Positions 32,486 to 40,842 of a stretch of 64,000 bases of DNA are shown piece after piece. This DNA is from Sedimentisphaerales bacterium (GTDB taxonomy: Bacteria > Planctomycetota > Phycisphaerae > Sedimentisphaerales > Anaerobacaceae). The notes below the pieces were generated by a model. That model did no database searches, was not told the origin of the DNA, and saw only the letters and a program-made list of their open reading frames with translations. The stretch lies in contig JAFGCD010000009.1 in assembly GCA_016932835.1 (NCBI GenBank), forward strand, positions 1-64,000. The letters are read 5' to 3'. Made by a program: the position numbers and the translations under genes. Each line of letters starts with the position of its first letter. Positions within the stretch are counted from its first letter, which is position 1.

Positions 32486-34843
32486 TTAGTCGCCCATCGG
32501 CCAGAGGTCGCTGCCCGCATAATACATCTGTGAGAAGTTTCGATCCCAGACAAGCCCGAAGCCATAGCTGGCCCTGAAGGAATTCCTCAGTACCGCTCGC
32601 CACATTGCGGTAGCGTGTGTGCCGACGTTAATCAGGTCGTTTGGCTTAATGAAGAAGTCCGGCTGTTCTCCGCTGGCAATCTTGTCCAGGTCAACCATTA
32701 CAATCTCTTCTTTCTTTCTGCCTATTCTTCTGACAACTTCGACACGCTTGGGCCAGGCCAGCGGTCCCAGTCCGCCAGCAGCCGCTATCGCCATTTTCAA
32801 AGTCAGCGGCCTGCCGGTGATTGGAATGTAGCCCTGCCTGACAACGTTACCCATGATGCAGAATTCACCGATGACATCAACCGGCACGTAAATACTGTCG
32901 CCCGGTTTGATCACGATATTGTACCGCGGATCGCCGGCCATCAATCTATCAGCCGGTATTTTAATCAGTCGCGTCTTCGCACCGCCATCCCACTCGGCGA
33001 CACCGGTGGGTATGTCAGCAGCAACGCTGGGAACATCACTATCCTGCTCAACCTGAATGACGGGCCTGACAACAGCCGGCGCACCAACTTGCATCGGAAC
33101 CCATTTGCCGTTCTCAAACACCCATTCAATACGCCCCTGAGCAGCAGCGGCATCCTTCGTCTGATCCCCCGAAACAACAGGCGCCATCACAGTCTCCGGT
33201 TCTTGATATCCCGGCTCAGCCACATTGCCCAATTCGGGCACATCAATTCCGGCGGCGTCTATTTTTACATCTACGTCATCCGGCACCGTTTGTTCGCCGT
33301 CATCCAGATCCATCTCAGGCTCGGCAAAGGATTTGAGCAGTTCGTCGAGATTCATTTCCTCTTCGCCCTTGACTTCGACCTCTTCGGGCTCGGCGAAGGA
33401 CTGAAGTATGTTCTGCCAATCCTCACCTTCCTCGGCCGTTTCCGTGGGTCGGTTCTCGAGGCTCTTAAGAATATCCTCAACGCCTGCCGTATCATCGAAC
33501 CGGCCATTCACAGCTGGTAAAGCACTCAGTGTGGTATCCGGCACATCGCGGTTGTCCGGTCCGGTAGTGCCGGAGCGATTTGCAAGGCTCTTCATGATCG
33601 TGTTAATATCCGCCTCATCCACCCCGGCAGGCTCGGGCGGATTGTCCGCCGGCACACTGTCTTGCGGAGTCAGCGTCTCAACGGTAGCAACGCTCTTGAG
33701 TGTTGGTGTCGCCGCTTCGGAAGTTTCCTCGCTCTTGGACCTCGCCGCCAGAGTCTTCATTATATCTGCGACGCTAACCTGTTCATCCTCCTGAGGCTCG
33801 GTCCACATCAATTCGGGAGTCAGCGCAGCGTCTGTCTCAGCCTCGTCGGCAAGCGGAGTGACGGGATTGCCGTTTATCAGCGGCTCACCAATCACCGCAC
33901 CTGAAGATGCCGTACTGAACTTTGGCTCATTCACAAGAAGGCCTCCCAAATTGTCGGCGGTGGCATACGAACTCTTCCTTCCCAAAGAAGTTCCGCCGAG
34001 CGTGGTCATCTCGGAAGAAGCTATTACTTCATTGCTTCGCAGTTTTGGATTAGCTTTGGCGCTTGGAGCAATTATGTCCAGCATATCCTCTCCGGGCTCG
34101 CCAGGCGTCCCAATCTCAGGCTCTTCTGCAGGCTCAAAAATCTCTATCCCGATATTGCGGTCGAGCAAGTCAGAGGTTCCGCCGCGACCAGATGCGGCGC
34201 GAGAAACATAAACATAGGACACATTGAACTGCCTGAGTCCGCCCGCAACTGCAATCGCATCGTTCAATCTGAAATCGTACCGTGGTATTCCGTATCTGCT
34301 TGGACCAGGAACACCTTCACCCAGTATTGTGAATGTTCGCTGCTGTGAAGCAAGCAAAGTCACTACAACCGAAGGATCTTTCAAGATGCTCGGGGCAAGT
34401 ATCTGCCTTATCTCCTCCTCGAGTTGAGTCTCGCTGAGTCCCGCAGCCTCGACGACCCCGACATCCGGTATCGATATTTTCCCGGTCTCAGTGACAGTAA
34501 GCTCGTACTGCGACACCATTCCCTCCTGGAGCAATTCGAAGATTGCGACTCTCAGGATATCACCGGACCTGAAGACATAGTCACTCTCCACCAACACGGT
34601 ATCGGATGGGCGAGGCTCTTCACCTTCCTCCCATGCATAGTTTGTCTCCTCTGCAACACCCAGTGAATCCAGGATGATATTTACCGAAGGAACGGGACGA
34701 AACCTACCCACCTGCCTCGGGTCGAAGAACTTGTTACTGCAACCCGATGTCAAAGCCACAGCAGTTACCGCGCATGTTAGCAAGGCATGTAAGATACTCT
34801 TCTTTATCTTCGCATTTTTCCTTTGAGTGTTTATGCTTTTCAT
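32486..34843 (-). CDS. Wza-like polysaccharide export lipoprotein with two SLBB parts and a long repetitive linker
   Basis: The protein is 785 residues, about twice the usual Wza. A lipoprotein signal ends at TSGC (Cys about residue 35). The Poly_export region follows (YVFRSGDILRVAIFELL to LKDPSVVVTLLASQQRTFTILGEGVPGP) with a first SLBB fold. From about residue 260 to 600 an acidic, Pro/Glu/Asp-rich linker separates it from a second SLBB block (IVIKPGDSIYVPVDVIGEFCIMGNVVRQGYIP to FFIKPNDLINVG). The linker has five spaced copies of a short helix-like motif such as VADIMKTLAARS, INTIMKSLANRS, VEDILKSLENRP, NILQSFAEPE and DELLKSFAEPE. It should form the export channel for the exopolysaccharide; the linker motif may bind partners. 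The ATG at 34843 follows AGGAAG. Confidence 0.82.
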   Translation of the reverse strand: MKSINTQRKNAKIKKSILHALLTCAVTAVALTSGCSNKFFDPRQVGRFRPVPSVNIILDSLGVAEETNYAWEEGEEPRPSDTVLVESDYVFRSGDILRVAIFELLQEGMVSQYELTVTETGKISIPDVGVVEAAGLSETQLEEEIRQILAPSILKDPSVVVTLLASQQRTFTILGEGVPGPSRYGIPRYDFRLNDAIAVAGGLRQFNVSYVYVSRAASGRGGTSDLLDRNIGIEIFEPAEEPEIGTPGEPGEDMLDIIAPSAKANPKLRSNEVIASSEMTTLGGTSLGRKSSYATADNLGGLLVNEPKFSTASSGAVIGEPLINGNPVTPLADEAETDAALTPELMWTEPQEDEQVSVADIMKTLAARSKSEETSEAATPTLKSVATVETLTPQDSVPADNPPEPAGVDEADINTIMKSLANRSGTTGPDNRDVPDTTLSALPAVNGRFDDTAGVEDILKSLENRPTETAEEGEDWQNILQSFAEPEEVEVKGEEEMNLDELLKSFAEPEMDLDDGEQTVPDDVDVKIDAAGIDVPELGNVAEPGYQEPETVMAPVVSGDQTKDAAAAQGRIEWVFENGKWVPMQVGAPAVVRPVIQVEQDSDVPSVAADIPTGVAEWDGGAKTRLIKIPADRLMAGDPRYNIVIKPGDSIYVPVDVIGEFCIMGNVVRQGYIPITGRPLTLKMAIAAAGGLGPLAWPKRVEVVRRIGRKKEEIVMVDLDKIASGEQPDFFIKPNDLINVGTHATAMWRAVLRNSFRASYGFGLVWDRNFSQMYYAGSDLWPMGD

Positions 34844-35050
34844 GGCACTGAACTTCCTAAAAAACACCTTCCAGTTTTTGTCTGTCCCAAACCACAGAAA
34901 CAACCAAAACGTCTGTTTACTCGGAAATTTATCGGTTCAATACCGCACCTCCTTAACATTTTTTTTTGGACGTAAACGCAATATTCTCTGCGGATTAGAG
35001 CCCCCCCGCCGCCAGAGCTTTTAATCACATGTACGGTCGCTCAGACCCCC

Positions 35051-35062
35051 ATTATGCATAAT
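35051..35062. promoter_or_regulatory. Perfect 12-base palindrome, possible operator
   Basis: ATTATGCATAAT is its own reverse complement, set in AT-rich DNA about 150 bases after the sigma-54-like site in transcription direction. An operator role is inference only. Confidence 0.25.
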
Positions 35063-35211
35063 TAAGCATTATTCGGCGGTGCCTATAACAAACGATCTAA
35101 CTGTAAGGTTTTGCTATACTTACGTAGCCAACGGGATTTGCATACGCATTGGATGGCGTTTTGGCGCCCGAATTCAAAAATACTCCCCCTTATTCTCAGC
35201 CCACGACGAAC

Positions 35212-35227
35212 AGCAACAATGCCGCCA
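35212..35227 (-). promoter_or_regulatory. Sigma-54-like -24/-12 promoter upstream of the exosortase operon
   Basis: On the minus strand TGGCGG (35227-35222) is followed by five bases and TTGCT (35216-35212). The spacing between the GG and GC pairs matches the sigma-54 consensus TGGCAC-N5-TTGC. The site points at the Wza-like gene with a predicted leader near 360 bases. PEP-CTERM/exosortase operons in Proteobacteria are reported to use sigma-54. About two chance hits to such a pattern are expected in a window this size, so the call is tentative. Confidence 0.3.
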
Positions 35228-35547
35228 CAACTTAATTGCCTTAGGCCGATAATCCCGACCTTACCAGTACAGACCAAAACACGAATCTGAACGGAAAAAA
35301 CTTTCCAATTAAGGCAAAACCAGGTTCTGCGACGTTGTTCGGCCTATCACGCCAACCTTCTCCAAAGGCTCCGGCGACAGCACTCGCCCGATAACGGTCC
35401 GGTGACACTGTGTGTTTCAGAATTCTACCTGCACCTTTCGGGATACCCGCTATATTTGCGCTATGCGCAGAACCAGACCGCTTCCGCTTTTCAACAGTTT
35501 GAGGCTTTACATCAGTAGGCGCCGGCATGAAACCGCCGGCGGCTATT

Positions 35548-36336
35548 CTACTTGAGGTCTATCTGAAGAATACGATGCCGCACCCTTCCGCTCGCATCCG
35601 CATTGAACACCTCAATTTTCGATGGTATCATAACGCCGCCTTTGCCGAGCAGCGTGTAGTCATGCCCGCGCACTATCAGCATGTTCTCAGCGCCGCGGCA
35701 TCTGAGCAGGACCATATCCACTCTCCCACTGCTTCTCCTCTGATAGAACGCAGCATCTCGCAGACTCGAATCATTTCCGTCCCCTGATCGGCTCGTTCGC
35801 TTAGCCGCTCTATACCATTGTCCATCGAGCTTAACCTCTTCGCCCGCCCATTTGAAATCCACCGACTGATCCAGCAAGCGTACCGGCGCTGTAATCACAC
35901 TCAATATTCCCTCCGCAATACAAGCGTTGTCCGCTCCGACTTCCAATCCGTCATACAAACTCTTTCCTTTCAGTATGCCGAATCTTCCCTGCAACAACTG
36001 CCATGTGTATGCTCCGTCCGGTTCGTCACCTGAGATACGCATCGAGTTCGACCAAGGAAAGACCTCGTATCGCTGCTCGGTCAGGTAGAAACTCCCATCC
36101 TTCTGGAAGAAAGTAACTACGCAATCAAGTGGTATCTTCCCGGCTTTGCGCCAGGCATCAATTCCGCCGGCCGCTTCAAATGCGGAAGCTGCCCGGCCAG
36201 CAGGCGCCGCAAATATTTGAAGGTCCGGACCGACAGCCAGCGGGTCTTCCCGTGTACTGTCTTCCACGGCACATCCGGCACATATCAGCGCTGCTGCTGC
36301 AAGCACGCATGTCACATTTGACAGTCGATTTTTCAT
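35548..36336 (-). CDS. Uncharacterised lipoprotein upstream of the EPS operon
   Basis: The protein is 262 residues. A lipoprotein signal ends at LICAGC. The body is a mixed alpha/beta protein with GGIDAWRKAGKIPLDCVVTF, QRYEVFPWSNSMRISGD and a beta-rich end GGVMIPSKIEVFNADASGRVRHR. The overall pattern recalls outer-membrane lipoprotein-carrier-like folds, but I cannot name the family. The ATG at 36336 is chosen; an ATG at 36357 would add seven residues (MRRLSSP) and is also possible. It starts about 30-50 bases after the nifJ stop, so it may be transcribed with nifJ rather than with the EPS genes. Confidence 0.6.
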   Translation of the reverse strand: MKNRLSNVTCVLAAAALICAGCAVEDSTREDPLAVGPDLQIFAAPAGRAASAFEAAGGIDAWRKAGKIPLDCVVTFFQKDGSFYLTEQRYEVFPWSNSMRISGDEPDGAYTWQLLQGRFGILKGKSLYDGLEVGADNACIAEGILSVITAPVRLLDQSVDFKWAGEEVKLDGQWYRAAKRTSRSGDGNDSSLRDAAFYQRRSSGRVDMVLLRCRGAENMLIVRGHDYTLLGKGGVMIPSKIEVFNADASGRVRHRILQIDLK

Positions 36337-36386
36337 TGGACTGCTAAGCCTCCTCATCTTGTCCTGTCGTCTCTTATATGCTTAGG

Positions 36387-39300
36387 CTACGCATCGTCGC
36401 CTTCGCACTTCAGACCAGCAAGCTGCTCCATCAACCTGTACCGTTCGGCTGCATCTCTGGTCGCCAACTTCATAAGCGACTCGGCGACTTCAGGCTTAGA
36501 CTGCTTGAGGACTCGATACCTGTTTTCGCCGTAGGCGTAGTCCTCGAATTGCGTAGTCGGAGCTTTTGAATCAAGCTGGAGCGGGTTCTTGCCCTGGGCT
36601 CTAAGGGCCGGATCAAATCTGTATAAGGGCCAATGCCCACAAGAAACCGCCTTTTTCTGCTCATCCTGTCCCTTGGTCATATTGATTCCATGAGCTATGC
36701 AATGCGAATAAGCGATTATCAGCGACGGTCCCGGGTAGGCTTCGGCCTCGGCAAATGCTTTTACCGTTTGGTTGGTATTGGCTCCTATGGCCACCTTGGC
36801 GACGTAGATGTTGCCGTAGGTCATCGCGAGAAGGCCGAGGTCCTTCTTCGGCATACCCTTGCCGCCGGCGGCAAACTTGGCCACAGCGGCTCTGGGCGTC
36901 GATTTCGACATCTGCCCCCCCGTATTTGAATATACTTCGGTATCGAGGACGAGCACATTGACGTTCGCCCCGCTGGCGAGAACGTGATCAACGCCTCCGT
37001 ATCCGATGTCATAGGCCCATCCATCGCCGCCAAGAGCCCAGACAGACTTGCGAACCAGATAATCGGCAACGCTAAGCAGTTGTTTACAGTCGCCGCATTC
37101 GCTCTTGCCGCACATCTCCTTGATTGTCTCAACTCTTGCCCGCTGCTGCTCAACGGCGGCCTGTGCGGGGTCATCGGCCAGTACTGCCTCGGTCGTCTCC
37201 TTTGCCAAAGCCGCATCGACACACCCACTCTCGGCGGCCTTGCCCAACAGCATCAGTGCCCGCTCCTTGAACTTGTCAACGGTCAGCCGCATCCCCATGG
37301 CAAACTCGGCGGCGTCCTCGAAGAGGCTGTTGCTCCATGTCGGTCCCCTGCCGTCACCTCGCTTAGTGTACGGCGTAGTCGGCAGATTACCGCCGTAGAT
37401 CGATGAGCACCCTGTCGCATTGCCAATGAAAGCTCTGTCTCCGAAAAGCTGACTGAGCAGCTTGACGTAAGGCGTCTCGCCACACCCGGCACAGGCGCCG
37501 GAATACTCAAAAAGCGGCTCGATCAACTGGCTGCCTTTGACGCTGTTTGTCTTGAACAGCGCAGGGTCGGTATTCGGTATTTTCAGGAAGTGATTGTAGT
37601 TCTCACGTTCAGCAACCCTTATCGGCTCTTGCGCGATCATATTTATAGCCTTTCGGCCGGTGGGCTTCTTTTCGGCATCCTTCTCCTGAGCCGGGCAGGC
37701 AACTACACAGGCTCCGCACCCGGTGCAGTCCTCCGGGGCCACCTGCACCGTGAATTTCATCCCTGCAAAATCCTTACCCTTTGCATCGACACTCTTAAAC
37801 CCTTCGGGGGCATCTTTGAGGCAATCCTCGCCGTATGCCTTGATCCTGATTGCAGCATGAGGACACACCAGAGAGCACGTCCCACACTGAATACAAACGT
37901 CGGGCTCCCAACACGGGATTTGTACCGCAACGTTTCGCTTCTCAAATTTAGTTGTACCGGTGGGAAACTTGCCGTCATCGGGCATTTTGCTCACAGGCAA
38001 CTGGTCGCCGTGAAACGCCATCAACTCACCTGTTACCTGCTGGACGAATTCGGGTGCGTCGGCGGGGACCACGGGCGGCATCTCAATCTTACTGCTGACC
38101 TTATCGGGAACGGCTACCTCGTACACCTGGTCGAGGGCCGCATCGACGGCGGCATTATTCATCTGGACAACTTTCTCGCCCTTCTTGCCGTAACTCTTCT
38201 GGATTGCACCCTTAATGGCCTTAACAGCACTGTCAAGCGGGATTATGTCGCTGATCTTGAAGAACGCAGTCTGCATAATAACATTGATACGGGCCCCAAG
38301 ACCGAGTTCCTGGGCTATGCCGATGGCATCTATTACATAGAACTTCAGCTTCTTATCGATTATCTGCTTCTGAACCTCCCTGGGCAACGTATCCCATACC
38401 TCGTCCTTGCCGTAAAGGCTGGTCAACAGGAACGTGCCGCCCTGCCGAACAGAGGACAGCATGTCGAATTTCTCCAAGAAGCTCGGATTGTGGCAGGCTA
38501 CGAAATTGGCCTTGCTTATAAGGTAGGGCCTTCGAATAAGTTTCTTGCCGAAGCGAAGGTGTGAGACGGTCACGGCGCCGGCCTTTTTAGAGTCATATAC
38601 GAAGTAAGCCTGGACGTAATTGTCCGTAAGGTCGCCGATAATCTTGATCGAGTTGTGATTTGCTCCCACGGTTCCGTCCGAGCCAAGGCCGTAGAACATC
38701 GCGGAATAGTACCCCTCATCCGAGATACTGAAATCAGAATCAATATCAAGACTTGTATTTGTAACGTCGTCGATTATGCCCACAGTAAAACCATTCTTGG
38801 GTTTGTCGGCATCGAGATTGTCGAACACCGCCTTAACCATACCGGGCGTGAACTCCTTGGAGCCGAGCCCATAGCGGCCGCCGACAATGACCGGATAATC
38901 CTTGAATGGCGCCTCCCCCGCCGCCATCGCCTCGCCTATGGCCGTGCGGGCATCCAGATACAACGGTTCGCCAATCGAACCGGGCTCTTTCGTTCTATCG
39001 AGGACGGCGATCTTCGTAACGGTTTTGGGGATCGCCGCGATGAAATCCCTGGTGCTGAAAGGCCTGTACAAGCGCACCTTTACAACGCCGACTTTCTCGC
39101 CCTGCGACTGCAGGTACTCGACGGTCTCATGCACTGTTTCAGCCCCTGACCCCATCACCACGATCACTTTTTCAGCATCAGCCGCCCCGACATAATCGAA
39201 GAGGTGATACCGGCGTCCGACTATCTTCGCAAACCTATCCATACTCTGCTGCACGATCTCCGGAGCTGCGGCATAGTACTTGTTGACGGTTTCACGTCCC

Positions 39301-39980
39301 TGGAAATACACGTCGGGATTTTGAGCGGTCCCGCTAATCATAGGCCTGTCCGGCGTAAGGGCCCGCGCTTTCTGCTTTGCAACCAACTCGTCGTCAATCA
39401 TCGCTCTGAAATCGTCTATGGTCAATTGTTCGACCTTCTGAATCTCGTGACTGATTCTGAATCCATCGAAGAAGTGTAGGAACGGCACCTGCGCGGCCAA
39501 GGTTGCCTGCTGGGCGATGATGGCGATATCCATTACCTCCTGGATGCTGGCTGATGCAAGCATCGCGAACCCGGTTTCTCGGCACGTCATTACGTCGGAA
39601 TGGTCGCCGAATATTGAAAGGGCCTGGCATGCCAGGGACCTCGCCGAAATATGAAAAACCGTCGGCAACAACTCACCGGCAATTTTGTACATATTCGGAA
39701 TCATCAGGAGCAGGCCCTGCGAAGCGGTGAATGTTGTAGTAAGCGCTCCGGCAGCCAATGCGCCGTGCACGGCGGCGGCGGCCCCGGCCTCGGACTGCAT
39801 CTCGGTAACAGAAGGAACCGTACCCCAAATATTGACCTCGCCCTTGGCCGTTCTTGCATCGGCGATTTCGCCCATCGGCGAACTCGGCGTAATCGGGTAT
39901 ATTGCAATAACCTCATTTGTTGCATGGGCCACATACGCCGCAGCCGCATTGCCGTCAATCGTAACCATTTTACGCTTCAT
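36387..39980 (-). CDS. nifJ: Pyruvate:ferredoxin (flavodoxin) oxidoreductase, single-chain
   Basis: The protein is 1,197 residues, normal for the fused enzyme. It converts pyruvate and CoA to acetyl-CoA, CO2 and reduced ferredoxin, which fits anaerobic metabolism. Domains in order: domain I IAIYPITPSSPMGE; domain II/III with GRYGLGSKEFTPGM; two [4Fe-4S] motifs CIQCGTCSLVCPHA and CTGCGACVVACP near residues 690 and 750; then the TPP-binding part with ACAGCGETPY, GGDGWAYDIGYGG and LDTEVYSNTGGQMSKS. The ATG at 39980 follows GGAG at five bases; a start nine codons earlier is less likely. A good promoter lies at 40138-40166. Confidence 0.95.
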   Translation of the reverse strand: MKRKMVTIDGNAAAAYVAHATNEVIAIYPITPSSPMGEIADARTAKGEVNIWGTVPSVTEMQSEAGAAAAVHGALAAGALTTTFTASQGLLLMIPNMYKIAGELLPTVFHISARSLACQALSIFGDHSDVMTCRETGFAMLASASIQEVMDIAIIAQQATLAAQVPFLHFFDGFRISHEIQKVEQLTIDDFRAMIDDELVAKQKARALTPDRPMISGTAQNPDVYFQGRETVNKYYAAAPEIVQQSMDRFAKIVGRRYHLFDYVGAADAEKVIVVMGSGAETVHETVEYLQSQGEKVGVVKVRLYRPFSTRDFIAAIPKTVTKIAVLDRTKEPGSIGEPLYLDARTAIGEAMAAGEAPFKDYPVIVGGRYGLGSKEFTPGMVKAVFDNLDADKPKNGFTVGIIDDVTNTSLDIDSDFSISDEGYYSAMFYGLGSDGTVGANHNSIKIIGDLTDNYVQAYFVYDSKKAGAVTVSHLRFGKKLIRRPYLISKANFVACHNPSFLEKFDMLSSVRQGGTFLLTSLYGKDEVWDTLPREVQKQIIDKKLKFYVIDAIGIAQELGLGARINVIMQTAFFKISDIIPLDSAVKAIKGAIQKSYGKKGEKVVQMNNAAVDAALDQVYEVAVPDKVSSKIEMPPVVPADAPEFVQQVTGELMAFHGDQLPVSKMPDDGKFPTGTTKFEKRNVAVQIPCWEPDVCIQCGTCSLVCPHAAIRIKAYGEDCLKDAPEGFKSVDAKGKDFAGMKFTVQVAPEDCTGCGACVVACPAQEKDAEKKPTGRKAINMIAQEPIRVAERENYNHFLKIPNTDPALFKTNSVKGSQLIEPLFEYSGACAGCGETPYVKLLSQLFGDRAFIGNATGCSSIYGGNLPTTPYTKRGDGRGPTWSNSLFEDAAEFAMGMRLTVDKFKERALMLLGKAAESGCVDAALAKETTEAVLADDPAQAAVEQQRARVETIKEMCGKSECGDCKQLLSVADYLVRKSVWALGGDGWAYDIGYGGVDHVLASGANVNVLVLDTEVYSNTGGQMSKSTPRAAVAKFAAGGKGMPKKDLGLLAMTYGNIYVAKVAIGANTNQTVKAFAEAEAYPGPSLIIAYSHCIAHGINMTKGQDEQKKAVSCGHWPLYRFDPALRAQGKNPLQLDSKAPTTQFEDYAYGENRYRVLKQSKPEVAESLMKLATRDAAERYRLMEQLAGLKCEGDDA

Positions 39981-40314
39981 AACTTCTCCAATTTTGGCAT
40001 CATTCACAACACTAACAACACAAACGCCTCCTCATTGTCGCAGGCGTCTAACAAGCCTTCCCCACAGTTCACTTGATCCAGCCGTGACAGCAGGCAACCC
40101 GCCGCCCCGCCGATTCCAACCGACTGGAGAGACTCTCTTTATACACCCTTACATTCGATTTGACAACACAAAAATCGCCGGAATTGAGCGGGGCTTTGGC
40201 GCATACGGCCGATCCGTCCGGCAATCGCAACTACACGGGTTTATCCAGCGATTTCGGCGTGATTTACGCTCGCTTCCCAACAAAAAACGTTGATATCACC
40301 ACTGAAAAACGCAG
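39981..40314. other. Upstream region of nifJ
   Basis: This 334-base gap holds the nifJ promoter and about 150 bases of leader. The leader includes a hairpin, ACGCCT (40024-40029) pairing with AGGCGT (40042-40047), shortly before the start codon. No gene or known riboswitch was recognised. Confidence 0.5.
40138..40166 (-). promoter_or_regulatory. Sigma-70-type promoter of nifJ
   Basis: Minus strand: TTGTCA (40166-40161), 17-base spacer, TATAAA (40143-40138). It predicts initiation near 40131 and a leader of about 150 bases. Confidence 0.55.
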
Positions 40315-40791
40315 CTACTGCTCGATACCGAAAAAATCAAGCCACTGATCGGTCTCACCTTCGCTCAGTCCGTGCAGCTTCGAGCCGGGTTCATTGGCAA
40401 CCTTGTTCTTTCCAAGCTCCTTGTGCAGTTGGGCCCAGAAATCCTCAGACTTGACCGAATTGGCTTTCCTTCCCCTGGCAGCCTTGCGAAGCCTGTTGTC
40501 GCTGCTAACGACGGTGAGCAAACGCGGAGCCGTATTGGCCGCTATCTTACGCTCGATCACGCTGTCTGCATCGGTGCCGATGCCGGCAAAGAGCACCTCG
40601 ACGCCGTCGATGTTGTCGAATTCGGTCTTATCCCGTGGCCCGGTCCCATCCAGGACTATTTCGCCAACTTCCCGAATCCTCTTGAGGTAGCGGCCCACCA
40701 GCCGGCACAATCGAACGTCGGTTATCGCTTCAGGACCCTGAGGCATGCCATGCGCCGCCCAGAGTAGATTGTGACCATCAATTATGTGCAT
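40315..40791 (-). CDS. YacP-like NYN-domain RNase
   Basis: The protein is 158 residues. It has the PIN-like NYN fold with acidic positions MHIIDGHNLLWA (Asp), TDADSVIERKIAAN (Asp) and VVSSDNRLRKAARG (Asp), as in YacP/Rae1-type RNases that cut mRNA or tRNA. It lies 51 bases after pyrC in the same direction and is probably the last gene of the pyrimidine operon. No functional link with pyrimidines is evident. Cytoplasmic. Confidence 0.75.
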   Translation of the reverse strand: MHIIDGHNLLWAAHGMPQGPEAITDVRLCRLVGRYLKRIREVGEIVLDGTGPRDKTEFDNIDGVEVLFAGIGTDADSVIERKIAANTAPRLLTVVSSDNRLRKAARGRKANSVKSEDFWAQLHKELGKNKVANEPGSKLHGLSEGETDQWLDFFGIEQ

Positions 40792-40842
40792 TTTTATCGC
40801 ATGGCTTCCGCACGGTTCACGACGCAGAGCCTCCCCCGCAAC

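Larger units (their letters stand above)
34844..35547. other. Long leader/intergenic region upstream of the exosortase operon
   Basis: About 700 bases lie between the Wza-like gene and the upstream lipoprotein gene, with no convincing gene. A 95-codon frame at 35241-35528 (minus strand) lacks recognisable sequence. The region holds a sigma-54-like site (35212-35227), a 12-base palindrome (35051-35062), and a perfect ribosome-site-like AAGGAGGTG on the minus strand at 34954-34946. The last is followed only by a three-codon TTG frame. A long structured mRNA leader is possible. Confidence 0.5.

Noticed and set aside
35320..35420. Possible c-di-GMP riboswitch before the EPS operon, because of a GCCGGAGCCTTTGGAG block
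   Set aside because: The core motifs and the order of stems of the known c-di-GMP aptamers could not be matched by eye.
35241..35528. 95-codon minus-strand frame upstream of the exosortase operon
   Set aside because: No ribosome site, no recognisable sequence, and it overlaps the region better explained as a leader.
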